Assembly (NCBI RefSeq): GCF_026230105.1
Contig: NC_079482.1
Coordinates: forward strand, 12,772,001-12,836,000
DNA from: Diorhabda sublineata
Lineage: Eukaryota; Arthropoda; Insecta; Coleoptera; Chrysomelidae
DNA: 64,000 bases
Direction of reading: 5' to 3'
Shown here: one piece after another, positions 12,969 through 26,360 of the stretch
Layout of the letters: every line of letters starts with the position of its first letter
How positions within the stretch are numbered: position 1 is the first letter of the stretch
Translations under genes and position numbers: made by a program
The notes under the pieces: generated by a model
Seen by the model: only the letters and a program-made list of their open reading frames with translations
Databases searched by the model: none
What the model was told of the DNA's origin: nothing

Positions 12969-13193
12969 AACTTTGAAATCCTGTACGTGTGGTAGTATTT
13001 TTAGGTTATTTGGTGGTGGTCTAGATCTATTGTAACTCACATTATTCTTAGTAAATGCATATTGACACTGCACATAAACTTATTTGTTTTGTGATTGATC
13101 AACACTAAAATATTAGTACAATGCAATTTTATGAAGAATCATTATCGGTAGAATTGCTCAAAAGTTTTGTAATTATTTACAGTAAGTATAACC

Positions 13194-13199
13194 AATAAA
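13194..13199 (+). promoter_or_regulatory. candidate poly(A) signal for terminal exon B
   Basis: AATAAA about 230 bp after the exon B stop codon; another AATAAA occurs near 13315. Confidence 0.4.
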
Positions 13200-13408
13200 A
13201 TTGAAATATAGTATTGATCAATTACACCAAACAAAACTTCACACTAATATCATTTATGTCATTTTTAATGTAAATTTCTAACATGATGAGAGTCTTGTAA
13301 CAATGAGGGACTTTTAATAAACTAATTATATAGCATTTTGTGATATTGTATTTTCTGTCTTTGAGAAAGTTCATTTCATTCAAAGAGTTTTTTTTTCTTT
13401 TATCTAAG

Positions 13409-14338
13409 AAAAATAGTAAACCAATACAATGATCAGTGCGTGATCAGCACGTGAATATCCCAGGCGAACCCCGGCGCGACGTCGCTATTGTAGTACAGGG
13501 ACGGCATTGTATTATTGTACTGCAGTGAGATATTTGTCTGTTATAATTTCCTTAAACATGTCTGACACAGAAACAAATAATGAAGTTGTTGACATTAGCT
13601 ATACTCTGTCTAAGAAGAGAACTAAAAAGCTTCAGTTCAACGCTAGCGAAAAACAAATGATTGTGGTTATTTATAAAAATGAAATGCAACATTATGACAA
13701 GACTGTTAATGACATCATCATTAAGACGAATAATTTTTCGGGAGTATCTTTTTCAAGTCTCTTCCGAAATAAAACATTCTTATAAAACATTCTTTTCGAA
13801 CGTTAAAATTTTTTTCATGAAGCTATTAAAAAATTACACTTAATAATAGGAAAAAGTGTATTTAACATGTCCATGGAAAGGTCGAAACTAAAATGTGGAA
13901 TTTGGACATTTTATTGATGTACAAGTTGAGCTCCTTTTTATAAATGTTGACGACAGTGGAAGCTTAATGTCATCTGATGGGGAAAAAGAAAATGTGTTTA
14001 TTGAGGTACAGAATGAAGCTTGTATTTTAATGTTTCAATAACATATTTTCTTTTGATTTCTGTATTAGGTGTTAGCAATAAAATGCTATATATATCTGAA
14101 TTTCAAATGAATGTGTTCCATATTTTGGCCGTGCATTTTATATCTATTCCAAACTTTTTACTATTTTTGTAACAATAATTGTGCATAATTTTTTATAATT
14201 TATATTATTAATCTGCTGTACGAAACTGCAAATGATTTCTTTAGTGCAAAGTGCGGTCCTGTTACATGCTCGGCTTTGGTGGTTTCAACCCTGATCACGT
14301 GCTCTATGCGTGAATATGTTTTGGTCTACTATTTTTTT
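13409..14338 (+). mobile_element. DNA transposon with terminal inverted repeats, deletion derivative
   Basis: The left end reads AAAAATAGTAAACCAATACA (from 13409). The right end, read on the opposite strand from about 14338, is AAAAATAGTAGACCAAAACA, 18 of 20 matching. Subterminal GTGATCA/CACGTG motifs also recur near both ends (13431-13455 and 14291-14300). The interior has a GC-rich 5' leader and one short transposase-like ORF, far too small for a complete transposase, so the element is non-autonomous. Flanking TA dinucleotides a few bases outside could be the target duplication but are ambiguous in this AT-rich sequence. It separates spinster terminal exons B and C. Confidence 0.6.
13558..13785 (+). 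pseudogene. transposase N-terminal fragment (helix-turn-helix part) inside the TIR element
   Basis: The ATG at 13558 starts MSDTETNNEVVDISYTLSKK, followed by KKLQFNASEKQMIVVIYKNE, then VNDIIIKTNNFSGVS. This resembles the N-terminal DNA-binding segment of an arthropod transposase family in which an acidic leader precedes a FxASEKxMVxxIY helix and a TxxxGVSxxSVYR recognition helix. The frame ends at 13785 without a catalytic domain. I infer an internal deletion of the parent element. An in-frame ATG further upstream (13507) lies in a GC-rich leader and is less likely the start. Confidence 0.5.
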
Positions 14339-15114
14339 TTTTCGTTAAATAGAAATAATTTGAGTATTCATCAGTGGGTGAAAATTAAATGGGAGTGTAT
14401 AATGAGAAGCTTTAATCAAAGTTTCTATTAAGTAACTCATTTAATCCAGCTAAGATAATTAAGAGCTAGTTTATAGACCGTCCTGCAACATCGTTTTGAT
14501 TAATAAATGTCAGTATGCTTATCTATTCAAGGGACATAAATTTGTCTTTGCGTTAAAAATAAAACGTTATAGGTGTTGTTTGTTACATTAAGTAGTAATA
14601 CAAACATATCTGAAAATAGAGAAAATGTGAATATTTCAGAAACATTCTTGTAGTATATATGTGTGGCATGTTGGTCATCTACAAATGGTGTGAAAACTTG
14701 GATTATGTAGCTTTATCAATTATTAATTGCTAAGAGTTCATTTTTTCGAATGAGGTAAGATTCAGTGAATCATTGCTCAGATACTGTGCAACAGGGTTAC
14801 TTTCCCTACTTAAATACGTTGGTTGTTTGATGTACAATATATACTAGTATTCACGAACTTGCATACTTATTTGCATATCTAACCAAATCAGTAATTTTAT
14901 GTTGAATGTTTTTATAAGAATTGAACTAAAAAAGTTCCACAATATTGTAATTGATATTATGTTCTTTGATGATGAGGTTTAAGAATTTATTGAGAAAACA
15001 TCAATTACTGTTTTTGTATATTGATGAATAAAATGTTCAAGAAAAAAAAAAGAAATTTCTGGTAACCACTGTATATTAGATGAGTTTTTTATTATTTTTT
15101 TCTTTTTTTTTCAG
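14339..15114. other. spinster intron before terminal exon C, no recognised content
   Basis: AT-rich sequence ending in a long pyrimidine tract that forms the exon C acceptor. Confidence 0.5.
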
Positions 15115-15173
15115 CCGCAAATTCACGACAGCTTCTAGTAAACAATCAAGACAATGATCACAATATTTCTTGA
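15115..15173 (+). CDS. spin: spinster alternative terminal exon C (19-residue tail)
   Basis: A very strong polypyrimidine tract and TTTTTTTTTCAG end at 15114. The donor G plus CC gives Ala, and the tail reads ANSRQLLVNNQDNDHNIS before TGA at 15171-15173. The RQLL could act as a leucine-based sorting motif, but the usual acidic residue four positions before the leucines is absent, so this is speculation. AATAAA at 15306 fits a short 3'UTR. It is the most distal candidate terminal exon, over 6 kb from the donor it would use. Confidence 0.6.
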
Positions 15174-15305
15174 TCATTCCTGTATTAAGTATCGAGAGGA
15201 TATAATATGAGTGTAATCCATTTCCTCGTCAAAGAAGACTGCATTTGAACACCAAAACTAACCGAAAAAGTATAGTAATATAGTACATATAGGAAAATAG
15301 GTATA

Positions 15306-15311
15306 AATAAA
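15306..15311 (+). promoter_or_regulatory. candidate poly(A) signal for terminal exon C
   Basis: AATAAA about 130 bp after the exon C stop. Confidence 0.4.
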
Positions 15312-15673
15312 ACTACACTTGTTTGAAAAATTTGAAACATGAGTAGAGATTGCATAGTTAGCTTAAAACATTCTTTTATCTAAACTACTTGTCTAGGTTT
15401 CAATATATCATACTACATTATTATTGTAAAGTTTTTAAGTACAGTGAGCACTATAGAAATATAATATGAAATTAAATACTGATTATTATTTATATTCTTA
15501 TTTCATTTCAATTTATTACTAATGGAAATGCATTTGTTGGAATAAAAAACTGATATTTTTTGAAAAATTCCTCTAGTATACCAATAGTGCAGTCATTTGA
15601 ATAACCACTAAAATGCTGATGAGATCCTTTTGAAATCATTAAACCAAATTGCATAATATATATCACTCAATTG

Positions 15674-15879
15674 CAATAAATATTAATATTTTTAAGATTA
15701 TCGGAAAATGTGCTGTGAATGTGATCAAAATAAAAAAAATACATACAATACACACAGAGCATACAATATTTTTTTTATATTGATTACATTCGCAGCCCTA
15801 ATAGACTATATACAGTATTATTTCCAAATTAACATTAACAAGAATTTTCCGATAATCTTAGAAATATTAATATTTATTG
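15674..15879. repeat. interrupted hairpin (36-bp inverted repeat, 35/36 matched)
   Basis: The left arm 15674-15709 and right arm 15844-15879 are reverse complements with one mismatch. A second inner pair (GCTGTGAATGTGATCAAAAT at 15712-15731 against the strand opposite about 15775-15799) extends the stem after a bulge of about 45 nt on the right. It lies about 500 bp after spinster exon C. It could be a small MITE or a transcribed hairpin in an extended 3'UTR. Confidence 0.7.
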
Positions 15880-18800
15880 TTTTTTCTAAATCTATTCTCA
15901 TTGGTGATTTGGAGATACAAAATAAGATAGTATATAAACAGAATTAGGAATTTTGAAATATTGTCAAGCTTTGGTAGGCTAATAGGAATAAATGAAATCA
16001 TATGCATACATTTGAGACTCTGTATATTAACGTGAATTATTGTATCTATATTTGAAATGATTTCTTAAGTCTCTATAAACACTAAATTATAAATCTGTAC
16101 AAAAAATTTTGGATTTCCAGTTTTTCATTCCATTTATCTGATGCATTTGTTCTTGAAACAATATCAAATGAATTTGTTTTAGAAAAAGTGAATGGACTTT
16201 GAGGACATTACTAAATTAGGATCTGATTATTTTTCTTTGATAATTCTTCTCTGGCACTCTTACACAATTTCATAGTAAATATCAGTAATCCATGGAGAGA
16301 ACTCTAGCTTTATAGATATAACAATTCTAAATGACATAAGGCTCTGACAAAATTGAGATTGTTTTGTGAATTACTATAATAATGAGAAAAACTTTAGTTA
16401 AAAATTTGTAAACAAGCACAAACTTCATTCTAATGCTCATATCTTACCATCATTTAGAAACTTTTCATTTAGAAGAAATATAAATTATTAACATTTAAAG
16501 ATCAAAATGTATTTCCATAAAATATTCAATATGCTATAAAAATGATCAATTGTATATCAGTTAAATTAACTTATTACAATAGTTATTTATTGATTAACAT
16601 GCAGGATATGTTTATTTTATACCTATTTTCTGAGTGAATTGAACTGGTACTATTTAGTGAAATTGCTTCCGCTCTAAATTATAAGTTGTTTGTAGGGTTC
16701 CACTTCGGGTGCCTCGTTTGGATAAAAAATTGAAATAAAACAATTAATTTGAGAAGATCTGCTATCAGAACAAAACAACAATTAAACTGTTTCAAACTAT
16801 GATTAATTGAATAAATCAACAAATCACCTCTAATTTGTACCCTACTAGGGATACAGGTGTTTTCAATGAGATCGACAGATGACCCTATAAGTACATCTAA
16901 TAAATTATTTTATTTGAGTCCTGAGTCAGCATAATTTTACTAGCACTCAAATGATTTTATAAGAAAATTCTCAATTAAATAATTGTTTTCATTCAGAATT
17001 TCTCGGAAGTTATGAGCAGGTGTTCTACCTTTTGAGACTGAAATGTTTTAACCGGCCAACCAAATTCGTTTAGTACCACATCTGTTGGTTAAAGAAAATT
17101 TTCCTAAAATTGATATCTGAACAGTGGTTTATGAAGGCCAAAATTACCAATATTGCAGTCTGCTCTTGGAATCATTGAAAACATCTAAAGGGGTGACAAT
17201 GAAATGAAACTGAATGTAGGTGATATTAGAACTTATACAAATTGTTTATTATTATTCATATTTTTTTATAATTAAATTAACTTAGTACCTAATAAAAAAT
17301 GTGATACAAATATCACGGAACATTATCAATTGCAACAGACCAACAGACACTCCGCCTATGATTGCATGAAAACATAGTGGCAATTGATTAACAAGTTAGA
17401 TTTTGTAATCCTATTCTTTAATGAACACAGCCCACAATGATGTATACTGTGTTAATATTTCTCCAAATTTCTGCATAAAAAAAGGTTTTTGGAATTTTGT
17501 ACTGAAATATAATAATTATTTATGTAAAATTGCTCATTTGCCCAATATGGCACTTAGAATTTTTGATTGGAATATAGTTTCTTAGTAACAAACTTGAAAT
17601 AAAAATTAGTCAGCAGTGAGTACCATGTAGTAAATTAACCTTAAGAATTAAGTTATAATTAATTTCAGACAATATACCATATAATAAAATGCAGGATTTT
17701 TCATTATGTATTATGTAATAAATGTAATGATTATGTGTATACACAATAAATGTAGTAGTGTAAATAGAAGGTGTCCCTAAATCAAGGAATATTTGAATTA
17801 AATAGAGAAAAAAGCTGTTAATTATTAGACTACTATATTTATTAAATGTTAAATCAATTGAGCTAATTTAATTTGTATGTTCTGATTGCAAAAATGGTTT
17901 TATTATATCTTTTATAATACAGAAACATCTTGAACAATAGTTTTATTATATAAATGTATTGCAACTAATAATGATTTTAGAAGTGGAATCAACTTTGACT
18001 CTACCTTTTCCTGAGTTGTTTATTTTATGAAGGTATTCTGACATGTGAAGCAATATTTAATTTATTAACTGTTTCTTTTCTGATTATCCAAACAACTAAG
18101 CCTTCCATTACTATGTGTATTTGTTATAAATGAATGTAAAAATTGGCGTCAATTTTATTAATTGTTAAGCTTCAGATGTATCTATTTTGTGTGTGCTCTT
18201 TGTGTATTGTGTGAATTTCATGGGAATTTGTGTGTACCTATAGATGTTAATTGAAAAATAATGTGAATAACTTGTACACAATAATATTCATAAACTCAAA
18301 AATTTTATTACAAAGTGGCCTTGGTTAAATGTATATTATTGATTGGAAATAGGTTTTAATTTATTATTGTGGTGAGAGTTTCCTGACTATTGGACATATT
18401 ACTGTACAAAAATACTGTCACTTTTAAGCATTTATAATAAAACAGTTATTGAGTTAGAATAACGAAAGTTTTCCAATTAGCTTCAATTAGATAATGTATT
18501 TGAAAAGTCAAGTCTGTTCTATTTTCACTGGTAGTTGAACTCTCATTATATTACAAATCTACGGAAATTTCAAACGAGCAAACACTTTTGATAGTATTTT
18601 TAAGTTTACTTTTAGAGTTCATTCCTTTCTACCGTCCATAACACTATTTAGTAGTGATGTGACTTTGTTTACAGTGGGAATATATTTCGAGTGGTTACAT
18701 AATTTTAAAGCTTAAATTTTCCAATTAGATTATCTATTAAAATAGATTCTCTTGAAGGCTCATCATGTTCAACGAATCTAAATAAATATATTGAGGTTGA

Positions 18801-21800
18801 GTTATTTTTAATTTAGATGTTTTCTGCTCATTATAAGTGTATATGAAATAATTTTGATATTCTACAGGGACAATTCGTTCAATTACATCAAATCTTATTA
18901 ATTGAATAAAATATTAATCTCAATTATCTATACTTCTTATTAAAATTAATTTGTTTGGGACTCTTATCTACACCAATTATCCACTTTTCACTAAAGCACC
19001 ATACAGAACAATGAATTCATTCCAAATCATTGAAGGTTCATTAATTATTGGATGTATCAAAGCTCGTTAAAGTATTCTATTATCTATCAAAGTTCTAATA
19101 TTTTGTCTATGTTGGTATCACTTTATTTATGCACAAAGAGAACTTTCATTTATATGGTGAATTTACCAAAGTTATCAATTTTTTCTGATGTTTTTCTAAT
19201 TTTGTTTTGTGTATTAATGTCTCAACTTTTCCTCTACTTTCAATAATCTTGAAATTGTTTTTTACTCACTTTCCTCGTATATCAGAACACATTAAAAGTT
19301 ATTTTTTAAAAAGATACAGAGCACAATTTTGTAGAATTTCTCCAGTGGAGGAAACAGTCAGGATTGTCATTAAAGTGTAATCAACCAATTTTAGAATTGT
19401 TTTAATCCCCAGCTTTTAACAATCCTTGAGAATTCTATAATAGAGCAGAAACATCTACTTTGCTATTTATTCTCGTCTATATTAACAAGTTCGAATTGTT
19501 GATTTAAGGACTAAGCAAATTTTAATTATGACGGTATAAAGAACTTTTATTTTGTAATAATGACCAATTCTTGAAAACCAATGTTGAAATTAAGTTTCTC
19601 GTTTATTTCCATCAAAATATTTTATGTCTACCTTACTACTTATTAGTATTTGTGTGAACCAGTATTCACGGTATAGAAGTTCATAATGAGTACAATTGAA
19701 TTTCTGTTTTTCATTTTATGTAATGTGTAATTATTATTTACAACATTCCTCAAAATGGTGCTGACAGTGATAAAAGAACAGATAATAGCTATTTTTTACA
19801 ATAAAAAGTGAATTTTCAGTGTTTTGAAATTTTAATTATTGTATTTTCATCCTAATATATTTGTTTGTAACTAATACCCTTAAAACTCAATAGACTTTGT
19901 AGTTACTAATTTTTGTTATTCTCATTCACAAATAATTTCAATTCCATATAATTAATTTGTTTTTTGGTGGTACAAAATCTTTATGATATATAAAAATAAA
20001 AAAGGAATTTTCATTAAACAAGGACTTTAAAGTATTGTTTCATTAGATGTGATATTATATGTATATCAAAATCGTTTCTATAGGTGTATTTACTTTTTAT
20101 TATTAATCATAGACCAAATTATACCATTAACAATATATAAATATGATGGTTTAACCTGATATATGATATCTGTTACTAAGATCACTATTAAAAGTTGGTT
20201 GGTATATTGTATTTTTTATATTAGCAACTTTTCTAGTTTAAATATGTGGTTATTGCATTTGTTCAAATTTGTTTAAAATGATGCCAAAAATAGATGTATG
20301 GAACATTTTTAATTTTATCTGAAAAAATATAAATGGATATCAATTCAGTAAGATACTGAACTATCAACAGTTATTTTTTAGTATATATATTTTGTGAATT
20401 TTTTGGTAGAAATAGTTTTGAATTGGTCAAACCGTATCTATCTCAGTAAATTTTGCAAACATTCATTTATTCCAATATTATCTATGATAACAAAATATTA
20501 CTGTTGTATATTCAATTCGATTAAATTATTCGAGCCACATGCATTAAAAATATTTTTCTTTGTGAAGTCACGTTTAATATATATATCATTAACCTGTATC
20601 CGAGATTTCTTGAAAAATACTAGTGTTATATGTATGGTAAAAAATCACTACTGTATTCAGTTATTTCTTTGTGATCAGCTTCATCAAATGGGACTTCTCT
20701 AATATCATTAGTTTGCAAATCTTGAAAATAGTCTGGTTTAATAAACCTGGCTCTTGGCTAGAAAGTATAAACAGTAAAATAATAATAACAATTTTTGTAT
20801 ACAAGGAACAAACTCATAATCGAGTTGCATTGACAGGTACCCGATGACTAGAAGGTTAACATCTTTATGCCTGTTTCCTATTTAGATTCAATTTGTGGTG
20901 TTGTAAATCTGTTGTTTTGTCCGATTATAAAACTTTGGATTTTTCAAAGATTAGAATTTGACAATTATGCAAAGTTCTGTATTGTAATTTGTAAGGTATA
21001 ACATCACATAGTTCTCTTTTAATTATTCAATTAGAGAAATAGTAAAATTTTCAAAATAATGTACGGAACTAGGTATTGTAACTATGACTTATAAACATAA
21101 TCACGTTAGTAGTTAGCTTTTGATTTGTAATTAAGAGTTAAGGGAAATATATTGTGAAACAGGTCAAATAAACTTAGTTTAAGTTCTCAATTGCCATTAT
21201 GATTATTTCTTCATAAGCTTATTCATTCAATTCAATTCTTTCGAGTTGGAAAACAAGTTATATAAACTCCATTATTTGGAATACAAATTTATATATTATT
21301 TTTATGCAGAGCAATTATATAAGGTATATAAGTTGAGGACGTGAAAATATAAATTTGGTAATATAGTAATTTTAATATATTTATTATGGAGAAATATAGA
21401 TTCTATATATTAATGTGAATTAACTACTTCATTAGTTTCATATCATCATAAAACATAGTTTCATTTATATATTCATTTATTTATATCAAAGATGTTAGTA
21501 AGTGTTACTGATGCACGTAATTTTAAGTAGTCCAGTGTGAGTGAAACCATCTCTGATATCATTTCACAATTGACTTGAGATACCCCTAACCTTACCAAAT
21601 TGTGAAAATTTTGAAACAGACGTACATATATGCAAAATCCTTGTTTAAAGATATCATCTTTTCTCAGATGTTCAAAAAATCTACTGTGAAAAATGTTAAA
21701 AATTTGCAGATTTATTTCTTGCAAAATTATTATTCAGAGATATAATCGCTTTTCAGATACTCAAAGATCTAGTGTAAATTTTCAAAATTTTCAGATGTCT

Positions 21801-24185
21801 TCAGTAAGAATACTATCAATATTTACATATATTCATATAACCAACAAAAATAGTAGTTGCTTTATTTAATTAGATCATTCAATCTCAAAGCGACGAATTA
21901 CAAGGGAGAAGTGATCACATTTTACTTAATAACAATAAAGCACAAACTTCCCAAAAGTATTATAAAGTTGAGATTCTGGAAAACTTTTGTGTATATTATG
22001 GTATAAATATTCAACTGTAATTTTTTAGGCTAGTAAATAATCACTAGTCAGATTTTTATACCAAAATCTGAAATAGTGGCTCATAGTATTATTTCTAGTT
22101 TCTATTTTTCTATTTAAACAATGTTATACCATTTTAATCAAGTAGCCACACTGAAACTCACCAAAATAATGTGATTGGTGTGAACAGTTTGTTTTTGATA
22201 GATTTTGATTGTTTTCAGTAACAAAAATTATATTGTTAATGTGATTGAATATTGAATAGGTGATTGTTTAATATGTATATTGATATTTTTGTTTCTTAAA
22301 TGTCGAAAGTTAATACTTTATAAATGATGAAGTATATAATAGCATAATTGTCAACCTAAAATTATGGTTATTGGGAAGGTATAATGAAAGGTAAATGCGC
22401 AATATTAGTATTTCCTTTTAATTTTATAAGAATTGTACAGTACAATCTAATACCATTGGCAATATGATTTTTGTTGTAATCACGAGGAATCCCTATATTT
22501 GCAGAGTGCAGATTGTAAAATACTAATTTAAGTTGGTTATTTAAGACTGAAAACATGAAATATGTATTTGTATATTTTTTTCTTCCCATTTTGTAAGCCC
22601 ACAGATTGTTTTTTTGTTTTTAAAACATATTTATATATAAAATAAATGTAAAATAGTGAACATTGATTTATTTACTTCCCACTTTAGAACAATTTTTTCT
22701 TTATGAAGATTATTCACTTCTGGTGCCAAAGTCTTGATCGATACACTTCGAACTGTCGGTTTAGGAACACTTGCAGTTTCATATAATTTTCCAGATAGAT
22801 ATTTTGGTAAATATTCAGGGTACTTTTTAGCAGAAAGTCCATTGTATTGATAACATGTGTTTCTTAATTAATATATATTAATTTTCTGTTGGTTTGCAGT
22901 TAATTCTCATATTTTAAAAGAAGTATTGAGCAATCTAACAGATTGCCAAAATCAGCTGATGCCCATTTAAAAATACCCTCTGTGCGGTAAACAAATGCAA
23001 AGTTTGTGAATTTATGTGTTCGATTTTAGACCTTATTATTCTCAGTTTTATCGCGAAATTGCTTCATAAAGAGTTGTGAGAAGTGCGAAATTTACTCTCG
23101 GAATCTTGGCTTTGCCGTTTATTCCCCACTCTGTAGTGTTTTGTTTAGTGTAGGCAAACGGTAAATATGATGTGAAACGCAAGTATATTGGAAACTTGTG
23201 GAAGAAGAGGATGGCTCTAACAGAAGCTATCTTCAGCTATTGAAAAGGGATTACCTCCACTTCAAGCTTTAAGGTTTTTCCTTGTACTTTTCAGCTGCCT
23301 CAGCGTTATCACTTTGCAATCTACCCATGTTTGATAAACTTGAATGGAACAGTGGAAATTAATGTTAAAAAAACTCACGTAAATTGAGCACAAAATAAAT
23401 ACAAGTGTTCTGAATTTTTTAAATGACCTGAAAGCTTAGTTGCAAATTGATTGAGAAACAATTCAAAAATACTCAGCTTCAGCTGTACTAAATTTACTGA
23501 AACAGATATTTGGAATCCTCTTGAAATAAAATACAAAACAGCTCTTATCACAGGGAAAAACAAGAACAGCTAGAACGGGTATATACGAGAAAATCAATTG
23601 TTTACCCCACGGCCTCCAGTTTGGAAGTAGATCAAGTCTTTTCGTAGATTGCCTAATTGCTACGCACTTCAAATTCAGCAAAAGTACTACTACAGTGGTA
23701 GTATTTATCTTGTATGTGAAACAAGAACTTAAGATGGAAATTTAGAAAATGTACAAAATGGCACAATTAATGTTTGTAAAAACAAGTATCACCGCTATAG
23801 CAGACGACTTACTTGCACCAAAATAATACATAATGATCACGTACTTTTTAAATATATCAATTACTGGGAAGTGCATTTAAGCTATCTTTATGGGATGACT
23901 TAAACATGCATACAACTATTTATTGCGTATATTAGATTAAGTTAAAATCGAACTTCAAAGACAGCGTCATCTCTTTGACATAGCGTGTTTGAATTAATTT
24001 GGAAATGCCAATCACCTTTGAAGATTTATGGCTATGAAAGTTTTAACTGTCAAAATAATTGAAGTCAAATCAAGCAAAGACGTACGTACGTGAGTCACTG
24101 TTGGTATGAAGATTGAATAACATTATTCAATCGAATTGTCAACATTATTCAATTGACAAGAGTAATGTTCTCTTCGTAATCGATA
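15880..24185. other. long AT-rich stretch, no gene recognised
   Basis: I read both strands and found only short, low-complexity open frames. A minus-strand patch (about 22690-22860) reads through about 50 codons including KLYETASVPKPTVRSVSIKT, but has no family assignment. Part of the proximal sequence could be extended spinster 3'UTR. Confidence 0.5.
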
Positions 24186-24197
24186 GATTATATGATA

Positions 24198-24434
24198 GGG
24201 TAAGAGTGGGTAAGATGGCCAACATAAGAATTGAAACGATAATACGACTAAAAGGTCGTATCTATCAATAATTCGTTTTATGAAGTACATAAAGTAAACA
24301 TTTATAAGTTTAAATAATTAAGGCTGTACAAAAAAATACAAAATTTGTCAAAATTTAATTTGTTTTAAAAACTGTCAAATTCGTTATCTAACTCTAATGT
24401 GCGGTAAGATGACTTCTGTCTGCGGGTAAGATGA
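24198..24434 (+). repeat. GGTAAGATG subterminal repeats of a pogo-like element
   Basis: GGTAAGA(G/T)(T/G) occurs at about 24199, 24209, 24403 and 24425. Such repeated GGTAAGATG words are common at the ends of insect pogo/Tigger-like elements, and they lie just outside the C-terminal end of the transposase pseudogene. Confidence 0.5.
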
Positions 24435-24799
24435 CGAATAATCAAATTTAAGTAGATATATTCTACGTACCCAATTGCTATGTAATTAATAAGGTTAGAA
24501 AAAATATCAAAGTTGTCAGATATGTATTTAAACAAAAAAATAATTATTCAGTAGGTAATACAAAATATAAAACGTCGCAAATATGAACGAAACTAAACAT
24601 TTAACTTATTGGCAGAAATGACAAAATCACTGCTTAGCTTTTGATTCTTTCACGTCTAGTCCAATGCAGCATGAGCCCATTCTCCACCGTTGGCACACAT
24701 ATACTAAAGTTCATTACTTTTTCCTACGCCGTATTAAAGATGACAGTTTTTTTTATTAGAGGGAGGTGTTAATTAGTGTTTTTCGTTAGATTTTGATTT

Positions 24800-25860
24800 C
24801 GAGGTAGATTGGCGAGCGTTATTTAGTTTTGCACTTTCACATAAAACATTTTCAACAACTTGTAAAACTGTAGTAGGAATAGAATTTTCTTGGGCTTCCC
24901 GAGCTTGTCTGTAGTTTTGGCTGGCATAAAATCTAGGTCAGAAAAGATATCAGAATTGAAAGGTTCTATTCCACAAGTCTTAAATCCATTCATAGCATTT
25001 GCCACTGATGCTGCTTTTAAATAAGCTTCTCCGAATAAATAAGCAATATCTTGAACGGTGATGATTCTTCTTGGATTATTAATAAAAAAATTTTCACAGA
25101 CTACGTTACAAGCTGTTTTCAAGGGACCAAAAAAACAAACATTCAATGGCTGTAATCTATCGCTTGCGTGTGCCGCAAATCCAAGTAATGTGATATAATT
25201 TTCTCTACATAAATTTATGTCATTCAGAGTTACATGTAGAGCATGGTTATTCATCAATAATAAAATGGGATTATCTTTGGAGGGCTTGACGTATTGAATA
25301 AATGGTGCAGATATTTAAGTTAAGGTTTCTGCTGTCATTCAACCCGTTTCATGTGCCACGCCAATTGATCGTGAGAGAGGACCATTCATGAATGCAAGTT
25401 GCATCCTAATTAGAGAGAAAATGCAACATAAACTGTGGAAATCCATTTTTCATCATAATTGTAGATTTGGTTAGCAGAGTAGTTATACTTCAATCCTACT
25501 TATATCTTTTTGAAAGTTAGAAAATTTGTCGACATTTTCTTTGTTAAATGCCATCAGATGTGCTATGGACTTGGACGTAGGTGTTCTTAAAGAAATATTG
25601 AACTTTTTTCTAAAATTCTCACAAAATTCTTTTCCAACTCTTTTCTGATTAATTTTAAATCTGTGATCAATGTTACGATAGTCTGCATATTCAAACACAA
25701 TTTTGCTAAACTGTTTCTCGTTAAGCCAAAAGCCATTTGGTCGACTTCACAATCTTATTCATCAGTTGTTCATCAGTATATGTGGCTTTAAAACGCCCAG
25801 ATTGTTGTGGAGAATTCTTTAAAAAATCCTGTAAAACCACTAATTGGTAGGTAAGTAATC
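24800..25860 (-). pseudogene. pogo/Tigger-like (DDE_1) transposase pseudogene
   Basis: Read on the minus strand, about 25860-25690 gives the HTH-like start (GRFKATYTDEQL-like). At 25698-25486 the frame reads IDHRFKINQKRVGKEFCENF, then RTPTSKSIAHLMAFNKENVD. At 25257-24900 it reads NHALHVTLNDINLCRENYIT, LLGFAAHASDRLQPLNVCFF, GPLKTACNV, ITVQDIAYLFGEAYLKA and NGFKTCGIEPFNSDIF. The last blocks are the C-terminal half of the DDE_1 domain. The final catalytic Asp position of the HASDRLQPLD motif is Asn here, and the preceding MDNHGSH block reads MNNHALH. Together with a missing middle section and frameshifts, this makes it inactive. Confidence 0.8.
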
Positions 25861-26360
25861 ACTTGATTATCTCTATATTTTTTTTAAATGTAACTCTTTG
25901 AGCTGAGTTAATACTTCTAGCATTGCATCTCTCCTACTCTAGCTCCATGACTGTCTCGTTGTCTTGCGTGTGTACTTTTACTAAATTAAAAAGTTAATAA
26001 ACAAATTAGTATAGTTAAACTGCAATTGCAATTCTCCAGCTTAGCCTAAGTAATAAAATCAAAATGATTTAGGGTGTTAAAAAATAGTATAAGCACCATT
26101 TAATATGTTAGAAGGCAAGGAAATGTTCCATATATCCTCCAAATTCAGTTAGAAACCAATAATTGCTTACTGATTAAAATCAACACCTTATTTCGTATAC
26201 CACTAAAATTGTAACAAGACCAGCCCTCTTCACTTGAAGACTGATATCGTACTAAATCTGGAACGGAACTAATTGAAACAAAAGGAAATTAAGTATATAA
26301 ACACTCACTACACTGGTATTACATATTAAGATAAGTGAGTTAATTTTCGTACTTTTAAAA
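25861..26360. other. no recognised content
   Basis: Spacer between the pogo-like element and the truncated BEL/Pao LTR. Confidence 0.5.

Noticed and set aside
17669..17719. Possible fourth spinster terminal exon after TAATTTCAG (phase-compatible, tail DNIPYNKMQDFSLCIM)
   Set aside because: Short AT-rich open runs after an AG are expected by chance in 8 kb; the acceptor is weaker and composition is not coding-like.
22690..22860. Minus-strand run containing KLYETASVPKPTVRSVSIKT
   Set aside because: Reads like protein for about 50 codons but matches no family I know, and flanking sequence gives no continuation.
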